A program made the position numbers and the translations under genes. From positions 1-64,000 of the forward strand of contig NZ_LR656168.1 of the NCBI RefSeq assembly GCF_902168435.1: 64,000 nt of DNA, read 5' to 3'. This document shows positions 34,668 through 44,197 of the stretch, in pieces. Under the pieces are notes generated by a model. It made no database searches. It was given only the letters and a program-made list of their open reading frames with translations, and was not told where the DNA came from. Source of the stretch: Bacillus marasmi (GTDB taxonomy: Bacteria > Bacillota > Bacilli > Bacillales > Cytobacillaceae). How positions within the stretch are numbered: position 1 is the first letter of the stretch; each line of letters opens with the position of its first letter.

Positions 34668-35216
34668 CTACTCTTTCAACTCAATCTCTAGTAAATAGGC
34701 ATAACCATTAAAAACCTTTGCTTTAGCCAGGATATCGCCTTTCATGGAAGCGCGCTCCCATTCAAGTCCTGTATTATCCTCAACAAAATATTTATCGAGA
34801 CTATACTCGATAAACAGAACATCTTCAGTTTCCTTCTGATTTACACGGTCCCATGCAGGACCAATATATTGAAAATTCCCCTTCATATAAATCCCTTTTT
34901 CCGGTTTTTGCAAAGATACTTTTGACGGCCTATGGACTCCATTCTCCTTAGTTAAGGAAACATAAACCCTAGTTCCATTAAGTTCATTTCTTTTATCAAG
35001 GATTTCCTGTTCAACCAGTTCGAGTGGAATCTCTTCAGCTTCAAACCTTAAAGAAACATAATCACCACGAAATGGATCGGAAGGGTCAACGGGAACCGTA
35101 GCTAAAACGATTTCCTGCCCCTTGTATAACGTATAAAGGGGAGTAACCGTCATCCCAATTAACACCAAAATCGGCACTAGACAAGCAAGCACAAAATACT
35201 TGGTCCGCTTATTCAT
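34668..35216 (-). CDS. GDYXXLXY-domain membrane-anchored protein
   Basis: This 182-aa protein has an N-terminal hydrophobic segment (YFVLACLVPILVLIGMTV, about 6-24) and the signature RGDYVSLRFEAEEIP, the GDYXXLXY motif of a family of unknown function. It is almost always encoded after a DUF2157 membrane protein, as here, with an 8-bp overlap. The start is ATG 35,216 after GGGGGAAG. Confidence 0.82.
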   Translation of the reverse strand: MNKRTKYFVLACLVPILVLIGMTVTPLYTLYKGQEIVLATVPVDPSDPFRGDYVSLRFEAEEIPLELVEQEILDKRNELNGTRVYVSLTKENGVHRPSKVSLQKPEKGIYMKGNFQYIGPAWDRVNQKETEDVLFIEYSLDKYFVEDNTGLEWERASMKGDILAKAKVFNGYAYLLEIELKE

Positions 35217-36288
35217 ATAGGCTTCCCCCTTTTTTACGCTGCTTCTCAAAATAAAAACCGAAACCAAGCAGGATGAGTCCACCTAGTATAAATACGACTG
35301 ATTTATCCATAAACTCAAGCGATAAATCAAGATAAAAACGGAAAATCATAATACATAGAATAATAATGTTAAGCAGGCTTCCTTTTTTTATTAAAAATAA
35401 TACAAACACGATATACACAATCGAAAACGGTATATACATCCAATCAATCGACTCTGGCCATGTTCCTTCAAAAGATAGAAATAACGCTGCCCCACAATGA
35501 ACAAGATGCCCTAAGAATACATAAACATCACGGATCTTCCCTTGAAAAAAGATAAGAACAAGTCCAATTGCGAAATAAACGGATCCATATACGTACTCTA
35601 TATCTGTCATTCCATCTGTAAGGTGAGAAAGCACTGTCCAAACAAATTGCAGCTGTAATATTCCTAACACAAAGCCTGTAATTCGCGAAAAGCCAATCTG
35701 GTCATTTAGCACATAAATCGCAATTAGCCATAGGATGACCCAGAAATTTATCATGTCGCCACCGCTTATAAATGCCCCATCTCCAATATAAATGGACATA
35801 AAAATCGCTGCTGCTAACAGAATCCATTTGTCCTTTAGTACCCAGGCTAAAGGCAAAATTCCTAGGGACCACCAATAAAAATCAAATTGAAAATTACCGC
35901 CAAGATGGAACATTTGTCCGACTAGGAAAATCCCCGCTCCAAAAACAATTACTCCTAAGTAGTAGAAGCTGCGTGATGTCTTTGGAAAGTTTTTTTCCAT
36001 TAAGAAACCAGTCACATTCGTTCCGATAAACAAGCCAATAATAAACAAAAACTTGAACAACTTACCCATCTCTGCCCAGTTACTTGCCACAAAGCTTAGA
36101 ATTCCTGCTCCAATTAAAATGGAGCCCACATATAGTAGAGTTACGGTAAATGATAGCTTCTTCTCAACGTCATATAAATCCTGAATCTCTTTTGTTTTAC
36201 CCGATGGTAATACTTCTGTTTCCTCAAGGTACTGAAGCTCTCGGTTTAAAATATCAAACTCATGTTTTTTAATTAAACGCTTGGCCAT
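35209..36288 (-). CDS. DUF2157 multi-pass membrane protein
   Basis: The 359-aa protein has a short N-terminal soluble part (MAKRLIKKHEFDILNRELQ ... DVEKKLS) followed by about ten membrane segments including LYVGSILIGAGILSFVASNWAEMGK, the DUF2157 core. The function is unknown; it pairs with the GDYXXLXY protein. The start is ATG 36,288 behind GAGGAG. Confidence 0.82.
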   Translation of the reverse strand: MAKRLIKKHEFDILNRELQYLEETEVLPSGKTKEIQDLYDVEKKLSFTVTLLYVGSILIGAGILSFVASNWAEMGKLFKFLFIIGLFIGTNVTGFLMEKNFPKTSRSFYYLGVIVFGAGIFLVGQMFHLGGNFQFDFYWWSLGILPLAWVLKDKWILLAAAIFMSIYIGDGAFISGGDMINFWVILWLIAIYVLNDQIGFSRITGFVLGILQLQFVWTVLSHLTDGMTDIEYVYGSVYFAIGLVLIFFQGKIRDVYVFLGHLVHCGAALFLSFEGTWPESIDWMYIPFSIVYIVFVLFLIKKGSLLNIIILCIMIFRFYLDLSLEFMDKSVVFILGGLILLGFGFYFEKQRKKGGSLYE

Positions 36289-36475
36289 AATCTCACTCCT
36301 CTCTGCTTTTTGTAAAATTTTCGCTGGATAGAATCTCATCATTGAAGCGCGAGATGCAGTTGGCTAGTATTCTATATCTTTATTTTATCAAGAAATAGAA
36401 TAAAAAGTTGGATTTTTCAGCATATTTTTTAGCGAAAACTGTCCTGAAATAGCGATTTTTGCCAGATTATAGCCA

Positions 36476-36491
36476 AGTGATATTCATCACA
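36476..36491 (+). promoter_or_regulatory. Candidate Fnr site upstream of the DUF438/hemerythrin gene
   Basis: AGTGA-TATTCA-TCACA differs from the Bacillus Fnr consensus TGTGA-N6-TCACA at one base. A -10-like TACATT at 36,513-36,518 places the site centre near -41.5, the class II activator position. Confidence 0.5.
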
Positions 36492-36643
36492 ATAAACTTA
36501 ATTTCGATATGTTACATTGTTGTTGAGAAAGTTTATCACTACTATATGTTCCAGATTAAATTTGAGACTTGAAATGGTTTTGATTTTTCATAAATGACAC
36601 TTAAAACTCTTAAAAACGATAAAACATACAGAGGAGAATTCAA

Positions 36644-37876
36644 ATGAGCGAAATGATCAATAATCGTGAAACACAGGTTTTAGAAAATACAGAGCGTCAA
36701 GCTATGTTGAAGAAAATCATTAAAGATTTGCATAATGGCAAAAGTGTTGAAGAGGTGAAAGCAGAGTTTGAAGAAGCAGTTGGCAGTATTACCGTTGCTG
36801 AAATTTCGCAATTAGAACAGGCCTTAATGGAAGAAGAAGGAATTCCAGTTTCCGAGGTTCAACGCCTGTGCTCAGTTCATACAGCGATTTTCAAAGGTTC
36901 TATTGAGGATATTCATCGCTCTGAAAAACCTGAAGACCAACCTGGTCACCCTGTTCATACTTGGAAGCTTGAAAATAAGGAAATCGATTTATTAGTAAAT
37001 TTCAAGATGCAACTTCATTTTGAGCGTTTTCAAAAAGAAGATAGTGATGAAAACGTATATAAATTAGTTGATGATTTAAATTTATTGCTTGATATTGATA
37101 AGCACTACAGTCGTAAAGAGAATTTACTGTTCCCTTATTTAGAGAAATACGGTATTTACGGACCAACTCAAGTAATGTGGGGAATTCAAGACCACATTCG
37201 CGATGGAATTAAATTAGCAAAGAAAACATTAATGGAATATTCTAGCGATCAAAAACAAGCTGTTATCAATGAGATGAACTTTGTGATTCGCGAAGTGACT
37301 GAAATGATTTTCAAAGAAGAAAATATTTTATTCCCAATGGCACTTTCCACACTTACCGAAGATGAGTGGATTAAGATTGCCCATGAAAGTGATGAAATTG
37401 GTTTCTGCTTAACAGGCCCTGCGGGAGTTTGGAAGCCAGAGCGAAAACCTGTTGAAGGGGATGCAATTTCTGAAGGATTCATTAAAATGGAAACAGGTCT
37501 ATTATCATTAAAGCAATTAGAATTAATGCTTAATCACTTACCAGTCGATATTACCTTTATCGATAAGGACGATGTTGTTCGCTATTTCTCACATGGTAAG
37601 GAAAGAATCTTTGCCCGTACGAAAGCAGTTATTGGTCGTACAGTTCAAAACTGCCATCCTCCACGCAGCGTGCATACAGTTGAAGACTTATTGGCTGATT
37701 TCAAAGCAGGACGTAAGGATGTTGAAGATTTCTGGATTAAATTCAAGGATAAATACGTCTATATCCGCTATTTCGCAGTTCGCGACGAAAACGGCGAATA
37801 TATCGGTACACTAGAATTTACGCAAAACATTAGCCCAATCCAAGCCATCGAAGGCGAAAAAAGAATACTAGACTAA
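36644..37876 (+). CDS. DUF438 / hemerythrin / PAS domain protein
   Basis: The 410-aa protein has an N-terminal DUF438 domain (about 15-85, KIIKDLHNGKSVEEVKAEF ... QRLCSVH). A hemerythrin HHE domain (about 120-260) has its histidines in LHFERF, LDIDKHYSRKENLLFPYLE, GIQDHIRDG and EENILFP. A C-terminal PAS-like domain (about 290-400, LPVDITFIDKDDVVRYFSH) ends the protein. Hemerythrin domains bind a di-iron centre and sense O2 or NO, and proteins of this type are linked to anaerobic or nitrosative stress. A likely Fnr box lies upstream. GGAGAATTC precedes ATG 36,644. Palindrome copy E follows the stop. Confidence 0.85.
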   Translation: MSEMINNRETQVLENTERQAMLKKIIKDLHNGKSVEEVKAEFEEAVGSITVAEISQLEQALMEEEGIPVSEVQRLCSVHTAIFKGSIEDIHRSEKPEDQPGHPVHTWKLENKEIDLLVNFKMQLHFERFQKEDSDENVYKLVDDLNLLLDIDKHYSRKENLLFPYLEKYGIYGPTQVMWGIQDHIRDGIKLAKKTLMEYSSDQKQAVINEMNFVIREVTEMIFKEENILFPMALSTLTEDEWIKIAHESDEIGFCLTGPAGVWKPERKPVEGDAISEGFIKMETGLLSLKQLELMLNHLPVDITFIDKDDVVRYFSHGKERIFARTKAVIGRTVQNCHPPRSVHTVEDLLADFKAGRKDVEDFWIKFKDKYVYIRYFAVRDENGEYIGTLEFTQNISPIQAIEGEKRILD

Positions 37877-37879
37877 TGC

Positions 37880-37926
37880 AACGCAGTAAAGCAGCGGGGG
37901 ACAGTCCCCCGCTGCTTTACTGTGTT
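37880..37926. repeat. GGGGGAC palindrome, copy E
   Basis: 23-bp arms centred on A 37,903, AACGCAGTAAAGCAGC plus core, with a single G-T pair. It lies directly after the DUF438 gene. Confidence 0.9.
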
Positions 37927-38029
37927 AAAGGCAAGTTTATTTTAATGGTTTTTTTCTACGAGTTGGAATTTTCTGATATCATAGTAGTATAGTATGTTGG
38001 AAATGATTTTATTAAGGGTGGAGATGCGG

Positions 38030-39337
38030 ATGGAACGATTAACAGAGCATTTGATTGTCATCTCATTTGATTGCTTGTCTGCATTGGATTTCCCAATGCT
38101 ATCAGAACTTCAAAACTTCCAAACGTTATTAAAGGAAAGCTCATATTGTAAAAATGTCGAGACGATTTATCCATCTGTGACATACCCTTGTCATGCCACC
38201 ATCGTGACTGGAAATTTCCCGAATCGTCACGGGGTGATTAATAATACCTTTCTACAGCCAGGCAAACCTTCTCCCGATTGGTACTGGCATCGCCGCCATA
38301 TAAAAGGCACCACTCTTTATGACGAGGCGAAAAAGGCTGGTTTAACAACCGCAGCATTATTATGGCCGGTTACAGCAGGAGCAAATATCGACTATAACAT
38401 GCCTGAAATATTCGCGAACCGACCATGGCAACACCAAATAGCAGTTTCTCTTCGGAACGGCAGTACGATTTACCAGCTTGATATGAACAGGCGTTTTGGT
38501 CATCTTCGTAACGGTTTAAGCCAGCCAGAGTTGGACGACTTTGTTCTGGAATCAACCGTTCAAACGATTGAAACAAAAAAGCCAAACCTATTATTGGTCC
38601 ATTTTACTGATTTAGACACGCAGCGTCACTATCACGGTTTTGCTTCAGACGAGGCCATTTCTGCAGTTCACCGCCACGACAACCGACTAGGCCGCATCAT
38701 TAAAGCATTAAAAAAAGCCGGTATTTACGAGAATTCTACGATTATTGCACTTGGAGACCACAGTGCGCTAGATGAAACAAAGGCAATCAAGTTGAATGTT
38801 TTACTCCGGGAGCATGGACTTATTGAGGTTGATTCACGTGAAAAATTAATTTCTTGGAAGGCCTATTGCAATAGCTGCGATGGCTCGGCATATATTTATA
38901 TTAAGGACAAGGCTGATACTGAAACAAAAGAAACAGTCACTGAACTATTACGTAAACTAAGCGAAAACGACGCTAACGGAATTGAAAAGGTGATTACCGG
39001 TGAACAAGCAGGAGCCCTAGGGGCAGACCCTCAAGCCTACCTAATGATAGAGGCGTTACAAGGTTTTTATTTTAAAGAGAGCCATCAAGGTGAATACATT
39101 GATGAGATTACAGCCGAAGACGTTGCGGCAAAGCGTTATACCTTTGCTTCCCATGGATACTCACCTAAAAAGGAGAACTACAATACGATTCTAATTGCAT
39201 CAGGGAAAGGAATACGGAAGAACACTGTTGTCCCATACATGCAGCTTGTCGATGAAGGTCCGACATTTGCCCGGCTGCTTGGTCTTCAGCTTGGTGCAAC
39301 TGATGGTAAAATCATTACTGAACTGCTGTCTGAATAA
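38030..39337 (+). CDS. Alkaline phosphatase-superfamily nucleotide pyrophosphatase/phosphodiesterase
   Basis: The 435-aa protein belongs to the NPP/PglZ-like branch of the alkaline phosphatase superfamily. Metal and nucleophile residues are visible: ISFDCLSALD near the N-terminus, YPSVTYPCHATIVTGNFPNRHGVINN (Thr nucleophile region), HFTDLDTQRHYHGF, ALGDHSALD and FASHGYSPKKENYNT. There is no signal peptide, so it is cytosolic or non-classical. It hydrolyses phosphodiesters; the substrate is unknown. The start is ATG 38,030, six bases after GGTGGAG; ATG 38,024 is close. Confidence 0.8.
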   Translation: MERLTEHLIVISFDCLSALDFPMLSELQNFQTLLKESSYCKNVETIYPSVTYPCHATIVTGNFPNRHGVINNTFLQPGKPSPDWYWHRRHIKGTTLYDEAKKAGLTTAALLWPVTAGANIDYNMPEIFANRPWQHQIAVSLRNGSTIYQLDMNRRFGHLRNGLSQPELDDFVLESTVQTIETKKPNLLLVHFTDLDTQRHYHGFASDEAISAVHRHDNRLGRIIKALKKAGIYENSTIIALGDHSALDETKAIKLNVLLREHGLIEVDSREKLISWKAYCNSCDGSAYIYIKDKADTETKETVTELLRKLSENDANGIEKVITGEQAGALGADPQAYLMIEALQGFYFKESHQGEYIDEITAEDVAAKRYTFASHGYSPKKENYNTILIASGKGIRKNTVVPYMQLVDEGPTFARLLGLQLGATDGKIITELLSE

Positions 39338-39422
39338 CTCATTACAATCGCATAAACATATTACACCTTCTGACTATACATCCTTCTATGCGTAGAAAAA
39401 TAGATTTCTAGGAGGAAAACCT

Positions 39423-40694
39423 ATGAAAGGTTTTACGAAGGAAGAGAAGAGCTGGATATTTTACGATTGGGCAACTTCCGCTTATTCAATCATCATCTCC
39501 ACCGCGGTCTTTCCATTGTTTTATAAAGCATCTGCAACAGATGCGGGGGTGTCTGCTGCCAATTCAACAGCTTACTTGGGCTATACGATTTCGTTCGCCA
39601 CCTTCTTACTCGCAATCCTCTCTCCCATTTTAGGGACGATTGCAGATTACCAAGGCTTTAAAAAGCGATTTTTCAGCTTCTTTTTTGGCTTAGGTGTTTT
39701 GTTTACAGCACTTTTAGCCGTTGTACCTCATGAGCAATGGTTACTTTTATTGATTTGCTATACTGTGGCGGTTATTGGTTCTTCTGGAGCCAATATTTTC
39801 TACGATGCCTTTCTCGTCGATGTCACGAAAAAGGATCGGATGGACCGCGTATCCGCTCGCGGCTTTGGAATGGGCTATATCGGAAGTACCATCCCGTTTA
39901 TCATCAGCATCGCCATCATTATGCTAGCCCAAAATGGAACCCTTCCAATTTCTGTAACAATCGCTAGTAAAATCGCCTTTTTAATCACCGCAATTTGGTG
40001 GGGATCTTTTGCGATTCCGATGTTCCGAAACGTTCAGCAGCGTTACTATATTCCGCCGGAGCCACGCCCTGTTTTTAATAGCTTTAAGCGGCTGGGTAAA
40101 ACCTTAAAGGAAATTCGAAAATACCGGGCTTTATTTCTATTCCTACTCGCCTATTTCTTATACATTGATGGGGTAGATACGATTATTACGATGTCGACAG
40201 CCTATGGAACTGATTTAGGGATTGATTCAACCAATCTTTTAATTATCCTATTTGTTACTCAGGTTGTAGCAGCCCCTTTTGCTATCCTATACGGAAGATT
40301 GGCAAAAACCTTTACAGGTAAAAAGATGCTATACGTCGGAATTATTATTTATATTTTTGTTTGTATTTACGCATTTTTCTTAAAAACCACAACTGATTTC
40401 TGGATTTTGGCAATGATGGTTGCGTCCTCACAGGGCGGGATTCAAGCATTAAGTCGGGCTTATTATGCAAAGCTTGTCCCTAAGGAAAATGCCAACGAAT
40501 TCTTTGGTTTCTACACGATATTCGGAAGATTTGCAGCGATATTAGGACCGCTCTTAGTTGGAGCAACTGCTCAACTTACCGGCAATTCATCTAGTGGCGT
40601 GTTCAGCCTTGTAATCCTGTTTGTAGCGGGACTCATCATCCTCTCACGCGTACCTGAACCGGATGCCGAACCTGAACAACAAACCCAACTTTAA
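39423..40694 (+). CDS. MFS transporter, UMF1 (Atg22-like) family
   Basis: This 423-aa protein has 12 membrane segments. The opening KEEKSWIFYDWATSAYSIIISTAVFPLFYKA and SPILGTIADYQGFKKRF are the UMF1/Atg22 pattern, with SRAYYAKLVPKENANEFFGFYTIFGRFAAILGP in the second half. Bacterial members are putative effluxers of unknown substrate. AGGAGG precedes the ATG. It lies 86 bp after the phosphodiesterase gene on the same strand, possibly co-transcribed; palindrome copy F follows. Confidence 0.85.
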   Translation: MKGFTKEEKSWIFYDWATSAYSIIISTAVFPLFYKASATDAGVSAANSTAYLGYTISFATFLLAILSPILGTIADYQGFKKRFFSFFFGLGVLFTALLAVVPHEQWLLLLICYTVAVIGSSGANIFYDAFLVDVTKKDRMDRVSARGFGMGYIGSTIPFIISIAIIMLAQNGTLPISVTIASKIAFLITAIWWGSFAIPMFRNVQQRYYIPPEPRPVFNSFKRLGKTLKEIRKYRALFLFLLAYFLYIDGVDTIITMSTAYGTDLGIDSTNLLIILFVTQVVAAPFAILYGRLAKTFTGKKMLYVGIIIYIFVCIYAFFLKTTTDFWILAMMVASSQGGIQALSRAYYAKLVPKENANEFFGFYTIFGRFAAILGPLLVGATAQLTGNSSSGVFSLVILFVAGLIILSRVPEPDAEPEQQTQL

Positions 40695-40744
40695 CACAGT
40701 AAAGCGGTGGGGGACTGTCCCCCACCGCTTTACTGTGTTAAAGT
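40688..40744. repeat. GGGGGAC palindrome, copy F
   Basis: A perfect 28-bp inverted repeat centred on T 40,716. The inner 55 bases are identical to copy D, 9 kb away. It covers the stop codon of the MFS gene. Confidence 0.95.
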
Positions 40745-40749
40745 ACCTT

Positions 40750-41550
40750 TTAAATGTTTAGGTCTCGCTTTTTAAAGAAGGTGTAGGTGACGAAGGTGAG
40801 AACCCCTATTAAAACTACAGAGATGATCACATAGATTGCCTCTATTCCCTCACCAAACATGACATTTGCTGCTTCAAAGTATTTGAATGGTGTCAGATAT
40901 TTCAAGCCTTCGAGATTTTCATTCAACGCAATAATAATCGATAATAGGTAAGTTAGTAATAGAATCCCTGTCGCCAACGATGCTGCTGTTTTGGGTTTCC
41001 GTTTTACTGAAGCAAGCGCTGCACCAATCGTCATAAATAACACCTGGGAAATAAACATTCCTACCATCGTAAGTGCTATATCTTGATTAACTGCTTCACC
41101 ATTCGTATTGTATTTAGCAAGAATTGAAACCAATGATACAAAAGTAACGATATTTAAAATCACCACATTCAAAAATGCTGCCGACAATTTTGCTGTAATC
41201 ACTGTATTTCTAGCAATTGGCTTAACAAACAAGAATTCTGAAGTTTTATCGCGCTCTTCCTTAGCAATAATCGACGCACCTAACATCGCTGCATGGATGG
41301 TCGCCATTAAAAGTATATATAAGTACAAGATAGAATAATAACCACTCAGCGTCGATAAATCCACATCGCCAAATCCCAAAACCGCTTTTAATGATTGTGG
41401 AATATCCTTCATTAAGTCATTGATGGACTGACCTGACGAGGAATACGCTTCATATTTCCCCATACCGGAAAGCACCATCAAAAACATCCCAACGCTCCAT
41501 AGAATAAGCGACTTACGGTGCGCTTTCATTTCTCTCCAAAACACATTCAT
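40750..41550 (-). CDS. ABC-2 type transporter permease 1
   Basis: The 266-aa protein has six membrane segments. The start MNVFWREMKAHRKSLILWSVGMFLM and the central EERDKTSEFLFVKPIARNTVITAKL are those of the ABC-2 permease family (GldA/NosY/YhcJ-like). It is paralogous to the permease encoded next at 41,607 (same opening, same KTADFLLTKPVTRSAVITAKL block), so the pair likely forms a heterodimer with the ATPase at 42,411. Export of a drug or peptide is likely. Confidence 0.82.
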   Translation of the reverse strand: MNVFWREMKAHRKSLILWSVGMFLMVLSGMGKYEAYSSSGQSINDLMKDIPQSLKAVLGFGDVDLSTLSGYYSILYLYILLMATIHAAMLGASIIAKEERDKTSEFLFVKPIARNTVITAKLSAAFLNVVILNIVTFVSLVSILAKYNTNGEAVNQDIALTMVGMFISQVLFMTIGAALASVKRKPKTAASLATGILLLTYLLSIIIALNENLEGLKYLTPFKYFEAANVMFGEGIEAIYVIISVVLIGVLTFVTYTFFKKRDLNI

Positions 41551-41606
41551 TCACAAACCCTCCTTTATGCCTTTACGTTCAAAAACAAAGCACAAACTGT
41601 TCAACC

Positions 41607-42404
41607 TTACAATGTGTGAATATCCTTTTTTCTATATATAAAATAACTCAAGGCTACCGCAAGCAAAAAAATGATCCCACCAGCAAGTAAAAATTCCCCT
41701 TCAAAACCGGCATGCTTCATAATATAGGCCGTATCGAAATATTTAAATGGAGAAATAAACCGTTTTGCACTTTCACCTGACGTGTCACTTAACATGCCCA
41801 GAAAATAGAAGGCAAACACAGTTGCTAATGATACCGTCAGAACAGATCTAATTTTTTGAAACATAACCGACACGATAAAACCGATAGAAAGAAAGATGAG
41901 CTGAATAAACAATAGTGTAAGTGAAAGCAACAAAAAGATTTTAATGCTAAAATCAGCGGTCTTTACTTGTTCCGCCGTAAGGATCGCCGCAAGCAAATAA
42001 GCAATATTTGTGATAACAATTGAAGCTAATGCTGCTAAAAGTTTTGCGGTGATTACCGCCGAACGAGTAACTGGCTTCGTTAATAAAAAATCTGCAGTCT
42101 TCTCACGCACTTCCCTACTAACAATTGAAGTACCAAGATTCATAGCCTGAATCGCTCCACATAACGTAATAAATGCTAACGGAAAACAATAGAAGCCCAA
42201 AATCGAATAAAAATCCGCATTATTAACACCTAATGCAATCCGTACCGCTTCTGGATAGCCCTCCATAATTTTAGTAAACTGCTCTGCATCCTTAGCAAAG
42301 GCTGGATAAAACGACAAATATAGAATCGCAAGCAATATTAAAGAAACAGACCAAATAATCGTTGACTTACGGTTTGCTCTCAATTCATGCCAAAAAATAT
42401 TCAT
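41607..42404 (-). CDS. ABC-2 type transporter permease 2
   Basis: This 265-aa protein with six membrane segments is homologous to the permease downstream; conserved block EVREKTADFLLTKPVTRSAVITAKLLAAL at about 90-118. It starts six bases after the ATPase gene, and the second permease follows after 56 bp, so the three genes form one operon read from the TetR side. Confidence 0.82.
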   Translation of the reverse strand: MNIFWHELRANRKSTIIWSVSLILLAILYLSFYPAFAKDAEQFTKIMEGYPEAVRIALGVNNADFYSILGFYCFPLAFITLCGAIQAMNLGTSIVSREVREKTADFLLTKPVTRSAVITAKLLAALASIVITNIAYLLAAILTAEQVKTADFSIKIFLLLSLTLLFIQLIFLSIGFIVSVMFQKIRSVLTVSLATVFAFYFLGMLSDTSGESAKRFISPFKYFDTAYIMKHAGFEGEFLLAGGIIFLLAVALSYFIYRKKDIHTL

Positions 42405-42410
42405 AACGTT

Positions 42411-43295
42411 CTATTCCTCCTTTTCGTAATAATGCATGAAGATCTCCTCTAAGTCAGGCTCTTCAATCCAAAGATTCGCTATCTCTACCTCAGTAATTTT
42501 CCGCAAAATATTATTGATGTTTCCTTTAAAAAGAAAACTAATTGTGTTACCTTTTATTTCTAGTTTCGTTACCCCGTCTACTTGGAAATGCTCCGGCGCT
42601 AGTACCGTACGCGAATCAATTTTTATTTTTTTATAATTATTTTCCTGTAATGTACTAATCTTTTCGACTGTGACTAACTTACCCTCTTTAATAATGGCAA
42701 CCCGGTTGCATAAACGTTGAACCTCACTCAAAATATGAGAAGAAAATAGAATCGTTGCTCCTTTTTTATTTTCCTCCTCAAGCAAATGAAAGAATTTCTG
42801 CTGCATCAGTGGATCAAGACCACTTGTAGGTTCATCCAAAATAATCAATTTTGGTTCATGGAGAAGCCCTTGAACAATCCCAACTTTTTTCTTATTTCCA
42901 AGTGATAGATCATCAATTTTTTTCGTTAAATCAAGGTCTAATATTTCAGCTAATTCTTTAATTCTTTTGCTGCAATCCTTTTTATAAAAACTAGCTGAGT
43001 ATTTTAAGAGGTCCATCACCTTCATATTGTCATAGTAAAATACCTCTGAAGGTAAGTATCCAATCTGTTTTTTTATTTCGGGAGCATCCTTAACAATGTC
43101 CTTGCCAAAAATTTTGGCAATGCCGCTTGTAGGATAGATTAATGACAAAAGCGTTCGGATGGTCGTCGATTTCCCAGCACCATTCGGGCCAATAAATCCA
43201 AAGATTTCTCCTTCCTCCACGTTAAAGCTAATGTCAGTAATTCCTCTCGACTTCCCATACATTTTGGTCAAATTATTAATCTCAATTACGTTCAT
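42411..43295 (-). CDS. ABC transporter ATP-binding protein
   Basis: This 294-aa ATPase has Walker A GPNGAGKST (about 36-44), Q-loop IGYLPSE, a signature read as LSLGNKKKVGIVQ (LSxGxK instead of LSGGQ), Walker B LIILDEPTSGLD and H-loop SSHIL. A C-terminal extension ends in DLEEIFMHYYEKEE. It powers the two ABC-2 permeases encoded downstream. The start is ATG 43,295, six bases after AGAGG. Confidence 0.88.
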   Translation of the reverse strand: MNVIEINNLTKMYGKSRGITDISFNVEEGEIFGFIGPNGAGKSTTIRTLLSLIYPTSGIAKIFGKDIVKDAPEIKKQIGYLPSEVFYYDNMKVMDLLKYSASFYKKDCSKRIKELAEILDLDLTKKIDDLSLGNKKKVGIVQGLLHEPKLIILDEPTSGLDPLMQQKFFHLLEEENKKGATILFSSHILSEVQRLCNRVAIIKEGKLVTVEKISTLQENNYKKIKIDSRTVLAPEHFQVDGVTKLEIKGNTISFLFKGNINNILRKITEVEIANLWIEEPDLEEIFMHYYEKEE

Positions 43296-43388
43296 CGTCG
43301 ACCTCTCCCTTATCAAGCGAAAATGTATTTGAAAGCAGATGCCTCTAGTATCATCTACTTTTGAAAAATAAAGATTGATTTTCTCATA

Positions 43389-44012
43389 CTACTTATAAAA
43401 GGCTTCTCTTAAAATATCGAGATAGGCTTCCATTTCATTCATGAGTTCATCTAAAAAGGCTTGATTAAACTCTGCTGCTATCGCTTTATCTTGCTGTTTG
43501 TGGGCAAATCCTTCTAAAGACCAAAAAATGATATTTAGTGTTTTTTCGATATCGAGACCATCTTTAAACATAGTCACATCAATATCTCCAAACATATCTT
43601 TATAGCCGCTATCTATGAGCTGTTTATTTTTCTTGTCAATATCACTTTTTACCTCAGGCGCATCTTCTTTAAAAACGCTTTTTAAAAAATTAAACATTTC
43701 TGGGTACTTTTGAAATAATTCAAACTTTAAAAAACCAATATTTTTATATCTCTTAAAAAGGTCTTTATTGGTCCAATCGATCTTTTCAAGAATTTGTTTC
43801 ATCGATAAATCCATGAAATGACTATATAAAAATAAATACATGTCCTTCTTATTATTAAAATAATGAAATAATAACCCTTTTGAAATTTCTGCTTCTTTAA
43901 CAATTTCATTAGTAGAAGCTTTTTGGTAGCCTTTATAGGCAAATTCCTTTATGGCAGCATTTAGGATACGGTCCTGTTTTTCCTCTGATAAGCTTTGAAA
44001 TTTTGAAAACAT
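43389..44012 (-). CDS. TetR-family regulator of the ABC exporter
   Basis: The 207-aa protein has the N-terminal HTH KQDRILNAAIKEFAYKGYQKASTNEIVKEAEISKGLLFHYFNNKKDMYLFLY and a helical ligand domain. The start at ATG 44,012 (MFSKF) is set by GGAGGTG six bases upstream. It lies 93 bp before the ABC operon on the same strand, with two TTGACC-N5-GGTCAA operators in front, so it probably represses itself and the exporter. Confidence 0.87.
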   Translation of the reverse strand: MFSKFQSLSEEKQDRILNAAIKEFAYKGYQKASTNEIVKEAEISKGLLFHYFNNKKDMYLFLYSHFMDLSMKQILEKIDWTNKDLFKRYKNIGFLKFELFQKYPEMFNFLKSVFKEDAPEVKSDIDKKNKQLIDSGYKDMFGDIDVTMFKDGLDIEKTLNIIFWSLEGFAHKQQDKAIAAEFNQAFLDELMNEMEAYLDILREAFYK

Positions 44013-44039
44013 TGGATTCACCTCCATTGATTTCAGTCA

Positions 44040-44090
44040 TTGACCACTTCGGTCAACTTCAGTATATTCCTATTGACCAAAATGGTCAAT
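44040..44090 (-). promoter_or_regulatory. Two TetR-type operators, TTGACC-N5-GGTCAA
   Basis: Exact copies of the dyad lie at 44,040-44,056 (spacer ACTTC) and 44,073-44,089 (spacer AAAAT, extended by one more pair). Their centres are 33 bp apart, three helical turns, just upstream of the tetR-type gene. Confidence 0.75.
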
Positions 44091-44149
44091 AACATTTTAT
44101 CTTTATTTTTCGCCAATACAAAACCACCTATGCATAGTGATTTTATGGT

Positions 44150-44190
44150 ACAAAAAAAGCTTACCTCTACATGCTTCTGAGGTAAGCTTA
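44150..44190 (-). terminator. Terminator of nrdD-nrdG
   Basis: On the minus strand AAGCTTACCTC (44,189-44,179) pairs with GAGGTAAGCTT (44,167-44,157), followed by T6. Confidence 0.85.
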
Positions 44191-44197
44191 GTCCCGA

